From positions 1 to 64,000 of the forward strand of contig NZ_RZNA01000005.1 in NCBI RefSeq assembly GCF_003992595.1: a stretch of 64,000 nucleotides of DNA, given 5' to 3'. The translations under genes were made by a program, and so were the position numbers. Below are positions 18,007 through 24,973 of the stretch, one piece after another; position 1 is the first letter of the stretch, and the number at the start of each line of letters is the position of its first letter. The notes beneath the pieces are model-generated. The model saw only the letters and a list, made by a program, of their open reading frames with translations. It did not search any database and was not told the DNA's origin. Origin of the DNA: Flagellimonas oceanensis (GTDB taxonomy: Bacteria > Bacteroidota > Bacteroidia > Flavobacteriales > Flavobacteriaceae).

Positions 18007-18669
18007 TTATTTTCTCTTATCCCCAGCCGCCTTATCAAAAGCAATCAAATTAAAGAGTTCACGCATCCGGCTTCGGACACGATTGCCGTAGCGTTCTTCC
18101 AGTTCTTCGGCGTTAAGGTTAGTGGTGGCGTGGGTCTTGATTTTTCGCTTGGTGGAAAGGTAAAGCTCGTAGCGTGATAAAAGTACTTCGCCCATTACGT
18201 TCAAGTCCTTGCCATAAAATCGGCCAGCAGGTTCAACTCCCAAATCGTCAAAACAATAGAATTTGGTATTGCCATATTCCTCGACCGTTTTAAAGCCCAA
18301 ATGGTTAAACCCAAAGGTTACGTTTCGGCAGGGAATCACTTCATACGGACGTTGTAAGGGTACGATATGCCGTAATAATTTCATCAGGCTTGTTTTTCCG
18401 CATCCCACAGGGCCGGAAAGCAGTATGCCCTTGTCAATATCAATGCCATTTGCGTTGCAATATTCCTTGTCTTTGATAAAGTAGGAACAGAGCTTCAAGA
18501 GAATATCTCTGTCCTCATCATAAATCCTAAACTTTTTGCCGAACAACAGCTTTCCTTTGGCATTCAGGTAAATTATGATTTTAGGAAAATCGTACACTAT
18601 GCTTTTCCCGTCGAATGTTCCGATCGAATATTCCACGCTACCTTCTGTGATTTTAGAGGGGTTGTCCAT
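18007..18669 (-). CDS. DnaC/IstB-like ATPase of the ICE
   Basis: I choose the ATG at 18669 (MDNPSKITEG), giving 220 residues; the frame is open further upstream, but that part lies inside the preceding gene. Walker A SGPVGCGKTS lies near residue 80, Walker B FYCFDDLGVEP near residue 130 and a sensor-like THATTNL near 180. The look is that of DnaC-type helicase loaders. With the wHTH protein before it, which it overlaps by 17 bases, it probably forms a small replication module for the excised circle. Confidence 0.75.
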   Translation of the reverse strand: MDNPSKITEGSVEYSIGTFDGKSIVYDFPKIIIYLNAKGKLLFGKKFRIYDEDRDILLKLCSYFIKDKEYCNANGIDIDKGILLSGPVGCGKTSLMKLLRHIVPLQRPYEVIPCRNVTFGFNHLGFKTVEEYGNTKFYCFDDLGVEPAGRFYGKDLNVMGEVLLSRYELYLSTKRKIKTHATTNLNAEELEERYGNRVRSRMRELFNLIAFDKAAGDKRK

Positions 18670-19405
18670 AGTCTTTTGTTTTAGTGGTACGCAGGTTGTC
18701 CTTGATTTGGGATGCTTGTTTTTTGTTTGGTTTGTTTTCGGTGTCGAACAGTTCGGTACGGTCCATCCAGTTGATGGCCACCGCACGCCAGTCACGAATC
18801 GGTTCCCCATCGCCTGTTTGCCAATTTCGATCAGTATAGTGCTGATAGAATTTTTCCGCTTCATCGGCATCAAAATTCTTTTCCTCAAAAAAATCAGTGA
18901 CGGCCTGACAGTCCTTTGGCTGTTTTATATAGTTTTCCTCTTTGGTATTGTTTGTATTAGATACCAATGCTTGTCCGCTGGTGGGACGGTGCGGGTTCAC
19001 TACCTGTCCGTTTTTGGGATGGTTGTGTCCTCCAAGCGGTACACCTCTGGGATAGTACTGTTCCGCAAGCTGTTCTAAAATGGGATTGTACTGTCCCGCA
19101 TCCGGTTCATCACTTGTCCCGATAATGGACATCTTCACTTTGCTGCCCTTGTACGGATTGTTTGAAGGAAAATAGGAGAGGTATTGCCAACCGTCCAAAT
19201 CGACGATGCATCTGTGGTAGGTAGATTTTGAGCCAATCTTGGCCACACGCATCAGCTCTCGGCGGTTCACGTAGAACTCTTCGGCAAAACGGTTGCTGTT
19301 CCATTCCTGGAACAGGGCCATATACAGGCTGATATGGGTCGGGTTTAGGCGGTCATCAAAATAGAACTTTTCAAAAGCCGCATTGAGTAGCTTTATGTAG
19401 TTCAT
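18653..19405 (-). CDS. Winged-helix, DnaD/RepA-like protein of the ICE
   Basis: 250 residues. The first 110 look like a winged-helix domain (NPTHISLYMALFQEWN, then RRELMRVAKIGSKSTYHR, a recognition helix, and GWQYLSYFPS for the wing). After a disordered middle comes a short C-terminal segment EKFYQHYTDRNWQTGDG with DWRAVAINW, a DnaD-like tail. Such proteins initiate or help replication in plasmids and ICEs. It starts 3 bases after the HTH gene and overlaps the DnaC-like gene at its end, so the three form one operon. No enzyme motif is present. Confidence 0.65.
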   Translation of the reverse strand: MNYIKLLNAAFEKFYFDDRLNPTHISLYMALFQEWNSNRFAEEFYVNRRELMRVAKIGSKSTYHRCIVDLDGWQYLSYFPSNNPYKGSKVKMSIIGTSDEPDAGQYNPILEQLAEQYYPRGVPLGGHNHPKNGQVVNPHRPTSGQALVSNTNNTKEENYIKQPKDCQAVTDFFEEKNFDADEAEKFYQHYTDRNWQTGDGEPIRDWRAVAINWMDRTELFDTENKPNKKQASQIKDNLRTTKTKDYGQPL

Positions 19406-19408
19406 CGT

Positions 19409-19693
19409 TTACGGATTTAGACCGTGGTGCACACGGTTAGCATCCATAACCTTTTGAATTTCCTCGGCATCGTAGTAGATTATTCCACCAACCTTTGTAT
19501 AGGGCAATGTGCCATTGATGCGTAGGTTTTGAAGTGTTCCCGGACTGACTTGAAGTAAGTCCATAACCTCGGATGATTTAAGGTATTTCTTGAGCCTGCC
19601 CTTCGATTGTTTGGCAAGCAGGTTTTTGATGTCATCGAGCAATTCCATTTTGAACTCCCGAAGGTCGTCTGTGGTTATAATACTTGTTGGCAT
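19409..19693 (-). CDS. Excisionase-type helix-turn-helix protein
   Basis: 94 residues. The C-terminal 60 carry a MerR/Xis-like winged helix: YLKSSEVMDLLQVSPGTLQ, then RINGTLPYTKVGGIIYY, ending in an AEEIQKVMD helix. This matches the HTH_17 proteins that serve as recombination direction factors in CTnDOT-type ICEs (Xis2c class). It is first in an operon with the DnaD-like and DnaC-like genes, and palindromes at 19816-19966 lie upstream, so its expression is probably what triggers excision. Confidence 0.78.
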   Translation of the reverse strand: MPTSIITTDDLREFKMELLDDIKNLLAKQSKGRLKKYLKSSEVMDLLQVSPGTLQNLRINGTLPYTKVGGIIYYDAEEIQKVMDANRVHHGLNP

Positions 19694-20013
19694 AATAGAA
19701 CGGTTTAAAAGAAAGGGACTGCCGCTTTGCTTTCAACTAATTTGACAGGCCCTGACCCAATTTGACTTTCGTTCTACAAATTTGATATGGATTATTGGAT
19801 TTTCTTCCCCAGTACGACCGTACTACGGTCAAAATTTAACATCTTGAAATTTGGTATGCTTTGGTGCGGTTTGATATAGTTGATGCCGAAATTTATACTT
19901 AAATCGAACTGAATTTTATGGACATTCGCTGAAAACCAAAACACCGTAGTTCAACCGTAGTACGGTAATTTTTTAACATTTAGATTTGATAAGAAAACAG
20001 CTGGAAAATGATA
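19694..20013. promoter_or_regulatory. Control region upstream of the excisionase operon with ACCGTA/TACGGT dyads
   Basis: 320 bases without a gene. Two dyads share half-sites: GACCGTACTACGGTC at 19816-19830 and ACCGTAGTACGGT at 19954-19966, with an extra half-site ACCGTAG at 19943-19949. A second overlapping dyad AGTACG-AC-CGTACT covers 19811-19824. Each main dyad is followed by a similar stretch (A/T-rich, TTTAACAT, then ATTTG). In CTnDOT, RteC binds inverted half-sites upstream of the excision operon; these dyads lie in the matching place, 120 to 275 bases before the excisionase start, so they are likely RteC or LuxR operators. Confidence 0.6.
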
Positions 20014-20850
20014 TTATTTCTCGCTTTTATCCATTTCGGAAAGAAGGGAAGTGGATAGCTCATCGAGGAAAAGGGTTCGGCTTTTTTTCCTGTATTTGAT
20101 GTCTTGATAAGTTTTGTAGATGTCTTTCGGCTCAACATCAAAAATCTGGCTTAAGTAATCTGAAATTTTAACAATACTCAGATTGTTTTTAGCGCCAAGC
20201 CCTTTAGCGTGAAGCGCATAAATGAGTTCCACATAGTCTGTATTGCTGAACGGCCAATGCATTTTTTCGGTGTGAGATAATGAAATCTCATTTCCATTCA
20301 ACCCATTCTTCAATTTATTTTGCTTGTCCACTAAATATTTGGTTAGGGACTTGTAGGCATTGTATTTGCCGAGCAACATATCTCTTGCTGTACAGAATTC
20401 TGGGTCTTGAAAATAGAATTTTGAAAGTGTGATATGATACCCATTGAGATAATCACGAGTGTAATACTCTTTATCAAAATGCGTCTGCCCTGATTCGATG
20501 TATCTTCCGAAGTCCAGATTATAGAGAAAGAATCGATTGAGTTTGTTGCTTTTCTTTTTGACGGATTTGAGCTGCCTTTTTAAGTCGATTTTCGGGAACT
20601 GAATTTCAAACGAATGGATTTCGGAATAGTAGATTAACTCAACGAGAGGGACTTGTTTGGTTACTTTAAAAAAATGGATTTCGTCTTGAATGGATTTGAA
20701 GCCTTGCGACAGAACCTCTTTTTTAAGCAAGCTTAATGAATCACGGCAGAGCCCAATGGAACGGTGTGCCCTTTCAAGGATGCTCTCGTTTTGAAGTTTT
20801 ATATCATCAAGTTCTTTTTTTAGTCGCTGTGTTAATAATTGAAAGTCCAT
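20014..20850 (-). CDS. rteC: RteC-family regulator of ICE excision
   Basis: 278 residues. The C-terminal third has the RteC marks: HWPFSNTDYVELIYALHAKG followed by an ISDYLSQIFDVEP helix and YRKKSRTLFLDEL. In CTnDOT, RteC is the winged-helix activator of the excision operon. The gene is followed, in the same direction, by the dyad region and the excisionase operon, the same order as in CTnDOT. No RteA/RteB two-component genes accompany it; a membrane LuxR protein stands in their place. The N-terminal 150 residues are less conserved and helical. Confidence 0.85.
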   Translation of the reverse strand: MDFQLLTQRLKKELDDIKLQNESILERAHRSIGLCRDSLSLLKKEVLSQGFKSIQDEIHFFKVTKQVPLVELIYYSEIHSFEIQFPKIDLKRQLKSVKKKSNKLNRFFLYNLDFGRYIESGQTHFDKEYYTRDYLNGYHITLSKFYFQDPEFCTARDMLLGKYNAYKSLTKYLVDKQNKLKNGLNGNEISLSHTEKMHWPFSNTDYVELIYALHAKGLGAKNNLSIVKISDYLSQIFDVEPKDIYKTYQDIKYRKKSRTLFLDELSTSLLSEMDKSEK

Positions 20851-21037
20851 AAGCAGGTGTATTTTGATATGAAACCATAGAAATGGGATTTAGTTGATGC
20901 GGTTGGTTAGATGATATCATAGTCCTGCAAAATGATATAAATGAACGCCACAGGTCATTAAATTTGTGGCTCATTGGTGTATTTTATGGAACTCTCACTA
21001 AAATAATTTTACTTCATAAACGTACAAGGAAAACTTG

Positions 21038-21075
21038 CCGTATTTAATTACGGAACGAGCCGTATTTTTCTACGG
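21038..21075. promoter_or_regulatory. Pair of CCGTA-N6-TACGG dyads upstream of rteC
   Basis: CCGTA-TTTAAT-TACGG at 21038-21053 and CCGTA-TTTTTC-TACGG at 21060-21075 are spaced 22 bases start to start, about two helical turns, so they face the same side of DNA. They share half-sites with the excisionase-side dyads but have a 6-base rather than 1-base centre. A 16-base dyad fits a LuxR/NarL-type dimer; the LuxR gene ends 50 bases away. The rteC start lies about 190 bases downstream on the minus strand. Confidence 0.6.
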
Positions 21076-21125
21076 AAACTCTGAGAGACAATGAATATGC
21101 TTAGGTCTTAAGAGAGGTAATTTAA

Positions 21126-22040
21126 TTATCTTTTTTTGCGAAACCGCTTTAAAAATTCACGACGGTTCTTCACACCGGTTTTCTTGAAGATATTTGAGGC
21201 GTGTTTTGATACGGTGCTTTCGGCAATGAAAAGTTCCTCGGCAATTTTCTTATAACTAAGATTGCTAAGAATGGATAACGCAACTTCAATTTCCCTTCTC
21301 GTTAAATCCTCATAGATTATCTTGCGCTCTACAGATTCTTCGCGTTGTTTTTTCTTCAGGGCAAACACTTCATACATTCGGGTATTGTTTTCCAAAAAGT
21401 ATAGATACCTATCTACCTCAATGGCTGTAATGGCAAAGAAGGCCAAGTTCATTACGGTAAAAGTTATCCATTGATAATCGCCTATCACGGTGCAAATTGG
21501 CAACAGAGCTATACTCGCTACGCTCACCATAGACAATTTGTTTCGCCTTAAAATAAACGCATTCGGATTGCTCGGATTTGAAATACGTCTATAGAAAATG
21601 ATGAGAAATATAAACGCTATTAAGGATATGGGAATAGTAAAAAGAAAGCGAGCCGCATCCAAAGAGTCTGTCAAAAAATAAGGCATCAAAAAAAGGACAA
21701 CATAGCTGCCACTCGCTAAAAATGCGAGATTTTTAATGGATGAGTTGAATTTCAATACGACGATGTCATATTCTTTATAGAGGTAGTAAACGATATATAC
21801 GCATAACGCAATGGCCACGCCATACGTAATGATATATTGAAGGATGAATGGCCCTGGAAAGTTCTCTATGGGTAAAAATCCGCCCGTAGCATTGTACGTT
21901 ATGAAAAGGATGCCGAGATATAAAAACCGTCGAAGGCTACTTCGTGCATTTCTTCTCGAAAAGTAAAATGTGAGCAATACAATGACCGTATCTATTAAAA
22001 GATAAAAGAAAGTTGTCCAATGTATTGACGTGCCAAACAT
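21126..22040 (-). CDS. Membrane-bound LuxR-family regulator
   Basis: 304 residues. Six or seven hydrophobic spans fill residues 8-215; the C-terminal 65 form a LuxR/GerE HTH: LTRREIEVALSILSNLSYKK, then IAEELFIAESTVSKHASNIF as recognition helix. A sensor in the inner membrane would pass a signal straight to the DNA-binding domain. It follows the asparaginase-domain gene after 5 bases and precedes rteC in the same direction, so it probably takes the place of RteA/RteB in controlling rteC. The signal is unknown. Confidence 0.78.
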   Translation of the reverse strand: MFGTSIHWTTFFYLLIDTVIVLLTFYFSRRNARSSLRRFLYLGILFITYNATGGFLPIENFPGPFILQYIITYGVAIALCVYIVYYLYKEYDIVVLKFNSSIKNLAFLASGSYVVLFLMPYFLTDSLDAARFLFTIPISLIAFIFLIIFYRRISNPSNPNAFILRRNKLSMVSVASIALLPICTVIGDYQWITFTVMNLAFFAITAIEVDRYLYFLENNTRMYEVFALKKKQREESVERKIIYEDLTRREIEVALSILSNLSYKKIAEELFIAESTVSKHASNIFKKTGVKNRREFLKRFRKKR

Positions 22041-22045
22041 TTACT

Positions 22046-22534
22046 TTACTGGTCATTGCGCTCAAATTTGTTGGTTTCTAAATTTTTTGAAACATTGTTC
22101 CAATTGAAAATCTGTCCGTTCATAGCAATATAAACATCCGGTTTTAGAAGCTGTAATGAGCTCAGTGCATAGCCTAAATTAAATGGTGCATCTGTCTCTG
22201 CAGATGAACCTAAAATGAAAGACCCAACCAGTACGATGGTTTTATTCAGGTTGAGTTTTCCGATATATTTTGCGGTATCTTCCATTGTGAAAGTACCGTG
22301 AGTTATCAAAATTTTTGTCGCAGCAGATTCATTTATCTTGCAAACCAACTGCGCTCTGTCCTCATCTGTGATGGCCCTGCTATCCTTTTTGAACACACTT
22401 TTGATGGTGTAATCAAAATCAATATTGGCACTCTCAAGAAAACTTTGAATCGTGACATTTGATTGGGTGATTCCTTTACCATCTACATAATCCAGTCCTT
22501 CTATGGTGCCGCCGGTTGTAAGAATATGTATCAT
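22046..22534 (-). CDS. Single-domain asparaginase-like protein with altered active site
   Basis: 162 residues, equal to the N-terminal half of a type I/II L-asparaginase (usually about 330). TTGGTIEG near the start keeps the first catalytic Thr region. The second motif, normally HGTDT, reads HGTFT (in ITHGTFTMEDTA), so the Asp that holds the substrate amino group is Phe. The C-terminal half domain is missing. A classical asparaginase is therefore unlikely; a sensing or binding role next to the LuxR gene is possible. Proteins of this size recur in Bacteroidetes ICEs. Confidence 0.75.
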   Translation of the reverse strand: MIHILTTGGTIEGLDYVDGKGITQSNVTIQSFLESANIDFDYTIKSVFKKDSRAITDEDRAQLVCKINESAATKILITHGTFTMEDTAKYIGKLNLNKTIVLVGSFILGSSAETDAPFNLGYALSSLQLLKPDVYIAMNGQIFNWNNVSKNLETNKFERNDQ

Positions 22535-22603
22535 AAAATAGGACTTGTTGTGACCTATAAAGATAATGGAATTTGAGATACTGTAATTTGAAGTATTACC
22601 TTC

Positions 22604-23818
22604 TCAGAAGTTAATTACATTTTCCAAAGCATCATCTGCATCTTTATGAATGAAATTAGCTTGATAGTTAATGGTGGTTTTCAAATCCGTATGGCGATAT
22701 AATTTTTGAAGCATAAGCGGGTGAATGTTGTCGCCTGCAATATTGCCAAAAGAGTGTCGAGCAATGTGCATCGTAACTTTTTTCTGGATGCCTGCTCTTT
22801 TCGCAATCTTTTTAAGGTGGTCATTGAATTTTTTGTTCGCTACTTTTTTCTTTCGATATATGTCTTTCGCATCAGATAAGTCGGCTTTTTTCATTTCGGA
22901 GAAAACAAAGTCATCATCATTTACTCTTTCCTCAACATACTGTAATAAGATTTTTTCAACTTTAGCTGGAATTTTAAGCGACAGTAACTTTGAATTTTTT
23001 CCCATTCTATAATTCAATCGCCCATCATAAATCTCGGACCATCTTATAAACAACACATCTGAAACACGCATTCCAGCAAAATAGAAACTGAACAACCAAA
23101 CATTTAATGAGTGTCTTTCCATATCAGTTAGTTCAGTAACACTTTCAAGGGCTTTTATTTCTTTACTTGAAAGCCCTGTTTTTGTGGTTTCGGGAAATTT
23201 GATTTTAAACTTATCCTTTCCAAAGGGATATATTTCCTTGCTAACAACCTTATCTCGAATAGCTCTATTAAATAGTAATCGTATCAAGACCATTACATTC
23301 ATTGCAGTAGTTTCAGTTAATGAGCAAGAACCTTTTAAATGAATCTTAAATTTTTTGAGAAAGCGCTCATCGATTTCTTGAAAAGTCAAATGTCGGCCAG
23401 AGCAATATTTTTCTATATAGCTTACCCAAGCTGAATCTGTAGAATGGCGATTGATTTTCTTTTCGGCCTCTAAGGCTTCAAGATGCTCGTCAGCAAAATC
23501 AAAAAATGTTAAGCTCGAAGTTGGCTTGTATATTTCTTTTTTGATTTGTCGAGCAGAAGCAGCTTTATTATCCGTCTGTAGTGCAATAAGCCCTTTTCTG
23601 GCTTCGGATAGTTTGGAAGCTATCAAATTGTTTAGACTTTCAGCTTCAGAATGCGATTTTTTTACCTTTAGGTTTTTAGAGTCCCAATCCTCTAATTCAA
23701 TATAATGACCTATATGTTTGTAAGTTGAACGACGGTCTTTGGTTATCCTTATCGCAAGCGGAAAAAGCCCTTTTGCGTTAGGCTTTTTGCGAAGTATTAT
23801 TTTTGCACTCGTTGACAT
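22604..23818 (-). CDS. int: Tyrosine site-specific integrase of the ICE
   Basis: 404 residues. An N-terminal arm-binding domain (1-100) is followed by a SAM-like core-binding domain (about 105-200) and the catalytic domain. The active site is complete: Arg251 in AGMRVSDVL, Lys274 in MGKNS, His351 and Arg354 in HIARHSFGN, His376 in YRHTD and Tyr385 in TTINY as the nucleophile. It would cut and rejoin attP with the tRNA-Leu attB. It lies about 200 bases inside the right att fragment and is read away from it, with three short direct repeats between. Confidence 0.94.
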   Translation of the reverse strand: MSTSAKIILRKKPNAKGLFPLAIRITKDRRSTYKHIGHYIELEDWDSKNLKVKKSHSEAESLNNLIASKLSEARKGLIALQTDNKAASARQIKKEIYKPTSSLTFFDFADEHLEALEAEKKINRHSTDSAWVSYIEKYCSGRHLTFQEIDERFLKKFKIHLKGSCSLTETTAMNVMVLIRLLFNRAIRDKVVSKEIYPFGKDKFKIKFPETTKTGLSSKEIKALESVTELTDMERHSLNVWLFSFYFAGMRVSDVLFIRWSEIYDGRLNYRMGKNSKLLSLKIPAKVEKILLQYVEERVNDDDFVFSEMKKADLSDAKDIYRKKKVANKKFNDHLKKIAKRAGIQKKVTMHIARHSFGNIAGDNIHPLMLQKLYRHTDLKTTINYQANFIHKDADDALENVINF

Positions 23819-23851
23819 TTTGAACCTGTTTTAGATACGAAAGCCAAATCA

Positions 23852-23927
23852 GGTACAACATTTTGTCAAAAATTCACTCTAAAGATACGTCTTTACTACG
23901 AATTTTGGGTACAACATAGGTACAACA
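23852..23927. repeat. Three direct repeats GGTACAACA upstream of int
   Basis: GGTACAACA occurs at 23852-23860, 23908-23916 and 23919-23927, the last two 11 bases apart. They lie between the integrase start and the att fragment, where arm-type integrase or excisionase sites are expected. Just beyond, TGATATTAA occurs twice (near 23933 and 23943). Confidence 0.6.
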
Positions 23928-24026
23928 AATGTTGATATTAACTGATATTAATTGACTTTAAATAAAATGATGAAAAACATAAACAATTGAAAATGAGTTT
24001 ATTTATGCTTTATTGGTGCAATATAT

Positions 24027-24081
24027 ACCAGACTTAGGATCTAGTGCCGCAAGGCGTGGGGGTTCGACTCCCTTCACCCGC
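24027..24081 (+). other. attR: displaced 3' fragment of a tRNA-Leu (TAG anticodon) gene
   Basis: From CCAGACTTAGGATCTAG the sequence follows a tRNA-Leu from the anticodon arm through the long variable arm (TGCCGCAAGGCG), the T-arm (TTCGACT loop) and the 3' acceptor strand CACCCGC plus discriminator A. The 5' half (acceptor strand and D-arm) is absent: the bases before 24027 do not match. The anticodon stem has one decayed pair. This is the expected scar of integration at a tRNA 3' end; the intact gene should be at the other ICE end, outside the window. It is not a functional tRNA. Confidence 0.85.
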
Positions 24082-24084
24082 ACA

Positions 24085-24117
24085 AAAAGCTCTTCAGGAA
24101 CTGAGGGGCTTTTTTTA
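24085..24117 (+). terminator. Rho-independent terminator after the tRNA fragment
   Basis: A 10-base stem, AGCTCTTCAG with CTGAGGGGCT (two G-T pairs), closes a GAA loop at 24087-24109 and runs into eight T. It is probably the original terminator of the tRNA-Leu gene, left on the chromosome side of the att site. Confidence 0.85.
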
Positions 24118-24501
24118 TTTCCTGCCTTTTGGGCGTCTTCTAGCTTGTGTGATATGGCCAATACATCAACAAATAGGGATTTGAGACCAATCAATTTACC
24201 TGATTGATAATAAATAATTAAAATGATCAGTGATAATCAAAAAAGATTTTTAATTATTGATTATTTGTTAAAATAAAAGAATAATTATAAATTTATGTCA
24301 ATCAGATAATTGAAAAAGTTTTCCCTGCTTAAAGTGTAATATCATTTTTTTGACGTAGGGATTTTTATTGTCAGAAATTATTTTTTTACAATAAAATACT
24401 CGTATTTGCAGTTGTTAATAACGCACAATATTGATATTTATCAATTATTCGATTGTGAAACCAAACTGAAACTAAATTATTAATAGGCCAACAACTAAGC
24501 T
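24118..24501. promoter_or_regulatory. AT-rich intergenic region before the response-regulator gene
   Basis: No gene seen in about 380 bases. A 14-base palindrome TTGATATTTATCAA at 24431-24444 resembles the Fnr-type sites farther along, but no TAnnTTTG element lies 23 bases after it, so I only list it as a weak candidate. The promoter for the response regulator must lie here. Confidence 0.4.
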
Positions 24502-24891
24502 ATGTACAAGGAAATATACTTGGTCGATGACGAAGACCTCGTGAATACGGTGAACGCTATTCACTTCAGAAGAATGGGTATGGAAGATAGGGTTAAGAGC
24601 TTTACTAATCCAGAATTGGCCCTAGATGATCTCAGATATAGAGACGACCCAAAAGTAAAAACATTGATATTATTGGATATCAACATGCCCGAAATGAGCG
24701 GGTTTGAATTCTTGGAGTTTATGATGCTCGAGGATTTTCCAGAATCCAATGAGGTACTTTTGGTAACTTCCTCCGAAGCGGAGACAGATAAAGAAGAAGC
24801 CGAAAAGTATGAAAAATACGTAAAGGAATTCATTACCAAACCCTTACGAATAGAGCATCTGGAAGATTATTTACAGAGCGCCAACAAATAG
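24502..24891 (+). CDS. Single-domain response regulator
   Basis: 129 residues, one receiver (REC) domain with no output domain. The acidic pocket is Asp9-Asp10, the phospho-acceptor is Asp59 in LLDINMPEMSG, and the switch residues Thr89/Ser90 (VTSS) and Lys113 (ITKPL) are in place. It is followed 82 bases later by a PAS histidine kinase read the same way, its likely partner. Output must be by protein contact, as with CheY-like or Rcp1-type regulators. Confidence 0.88.
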   Translation: MYKEIYLVDDEDLVNTVNAIHFRRMGMEDRVKSFTNPELALDDLRYRDDPKVKTLILLDINMPEMSGFEFLEFMMLEDFPESNEVLLVTSSEAETDKEEAEKYEKYVKEFITKPLRIEHLEDYLQSANK

Positions 24892-24973
24892 AGTTTTATA
24901 TTAAAGCTGATATAGCCCAAATCTATCACCCTACGCAAACGTTTAATAATTCATTCTGAATAAATTTTAATCC

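Larger units (their letters stand above)
1..24081. mobile_element. Right-hand part of a CTnDOT-type integrative and conjugative element
   Basis: The stretch carries the hallmarks of a Bacteroidetes ICE: tyrosine integrase, RteC, excisionase-like HTH, a traE-to-traN operon, a coupling-protein remnant and a conjugation amidase. It ends at a displaced 3' piece of a tRNA-Leu gene, a usual integration target. The element continues left of position 1, so the relaxase and the other att site are not visible. Cargo includes two defence-like modules (2041-4896 and 14494-17950). An IS256 copy has split the coupling-protein gene, so self-transfer is probably lost unless another coupling protein exists elsewhere. 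Confidence 0.88.

Noticed and set aside
18670-18888. N-terminal extension of the DnaC-like protein to an ATG at 18888
   Set aside because: The extra residues are the off-frame reading of the overlapping DnaD-like gene and have no domain-like pattern; the ATG at 18669 gives the expected size.
24027-24081. A functional tRNA-Leu gene
   Set aside because: The 5' acceptor strand and D-arm are absent upstream, and the anticodon stem has a broken pair. Only the 3' part is present.
24431-24444. Palindrome TTGATATTTATCAA before the response regulator as another Fnr-type promoter
   Set aside because: The palindrome is good, but the 8 bases 23 positions on (TGAAACTA) do not resemble a -7 element and no other TAnnTTTG fits. 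I kept it only as a weak note.
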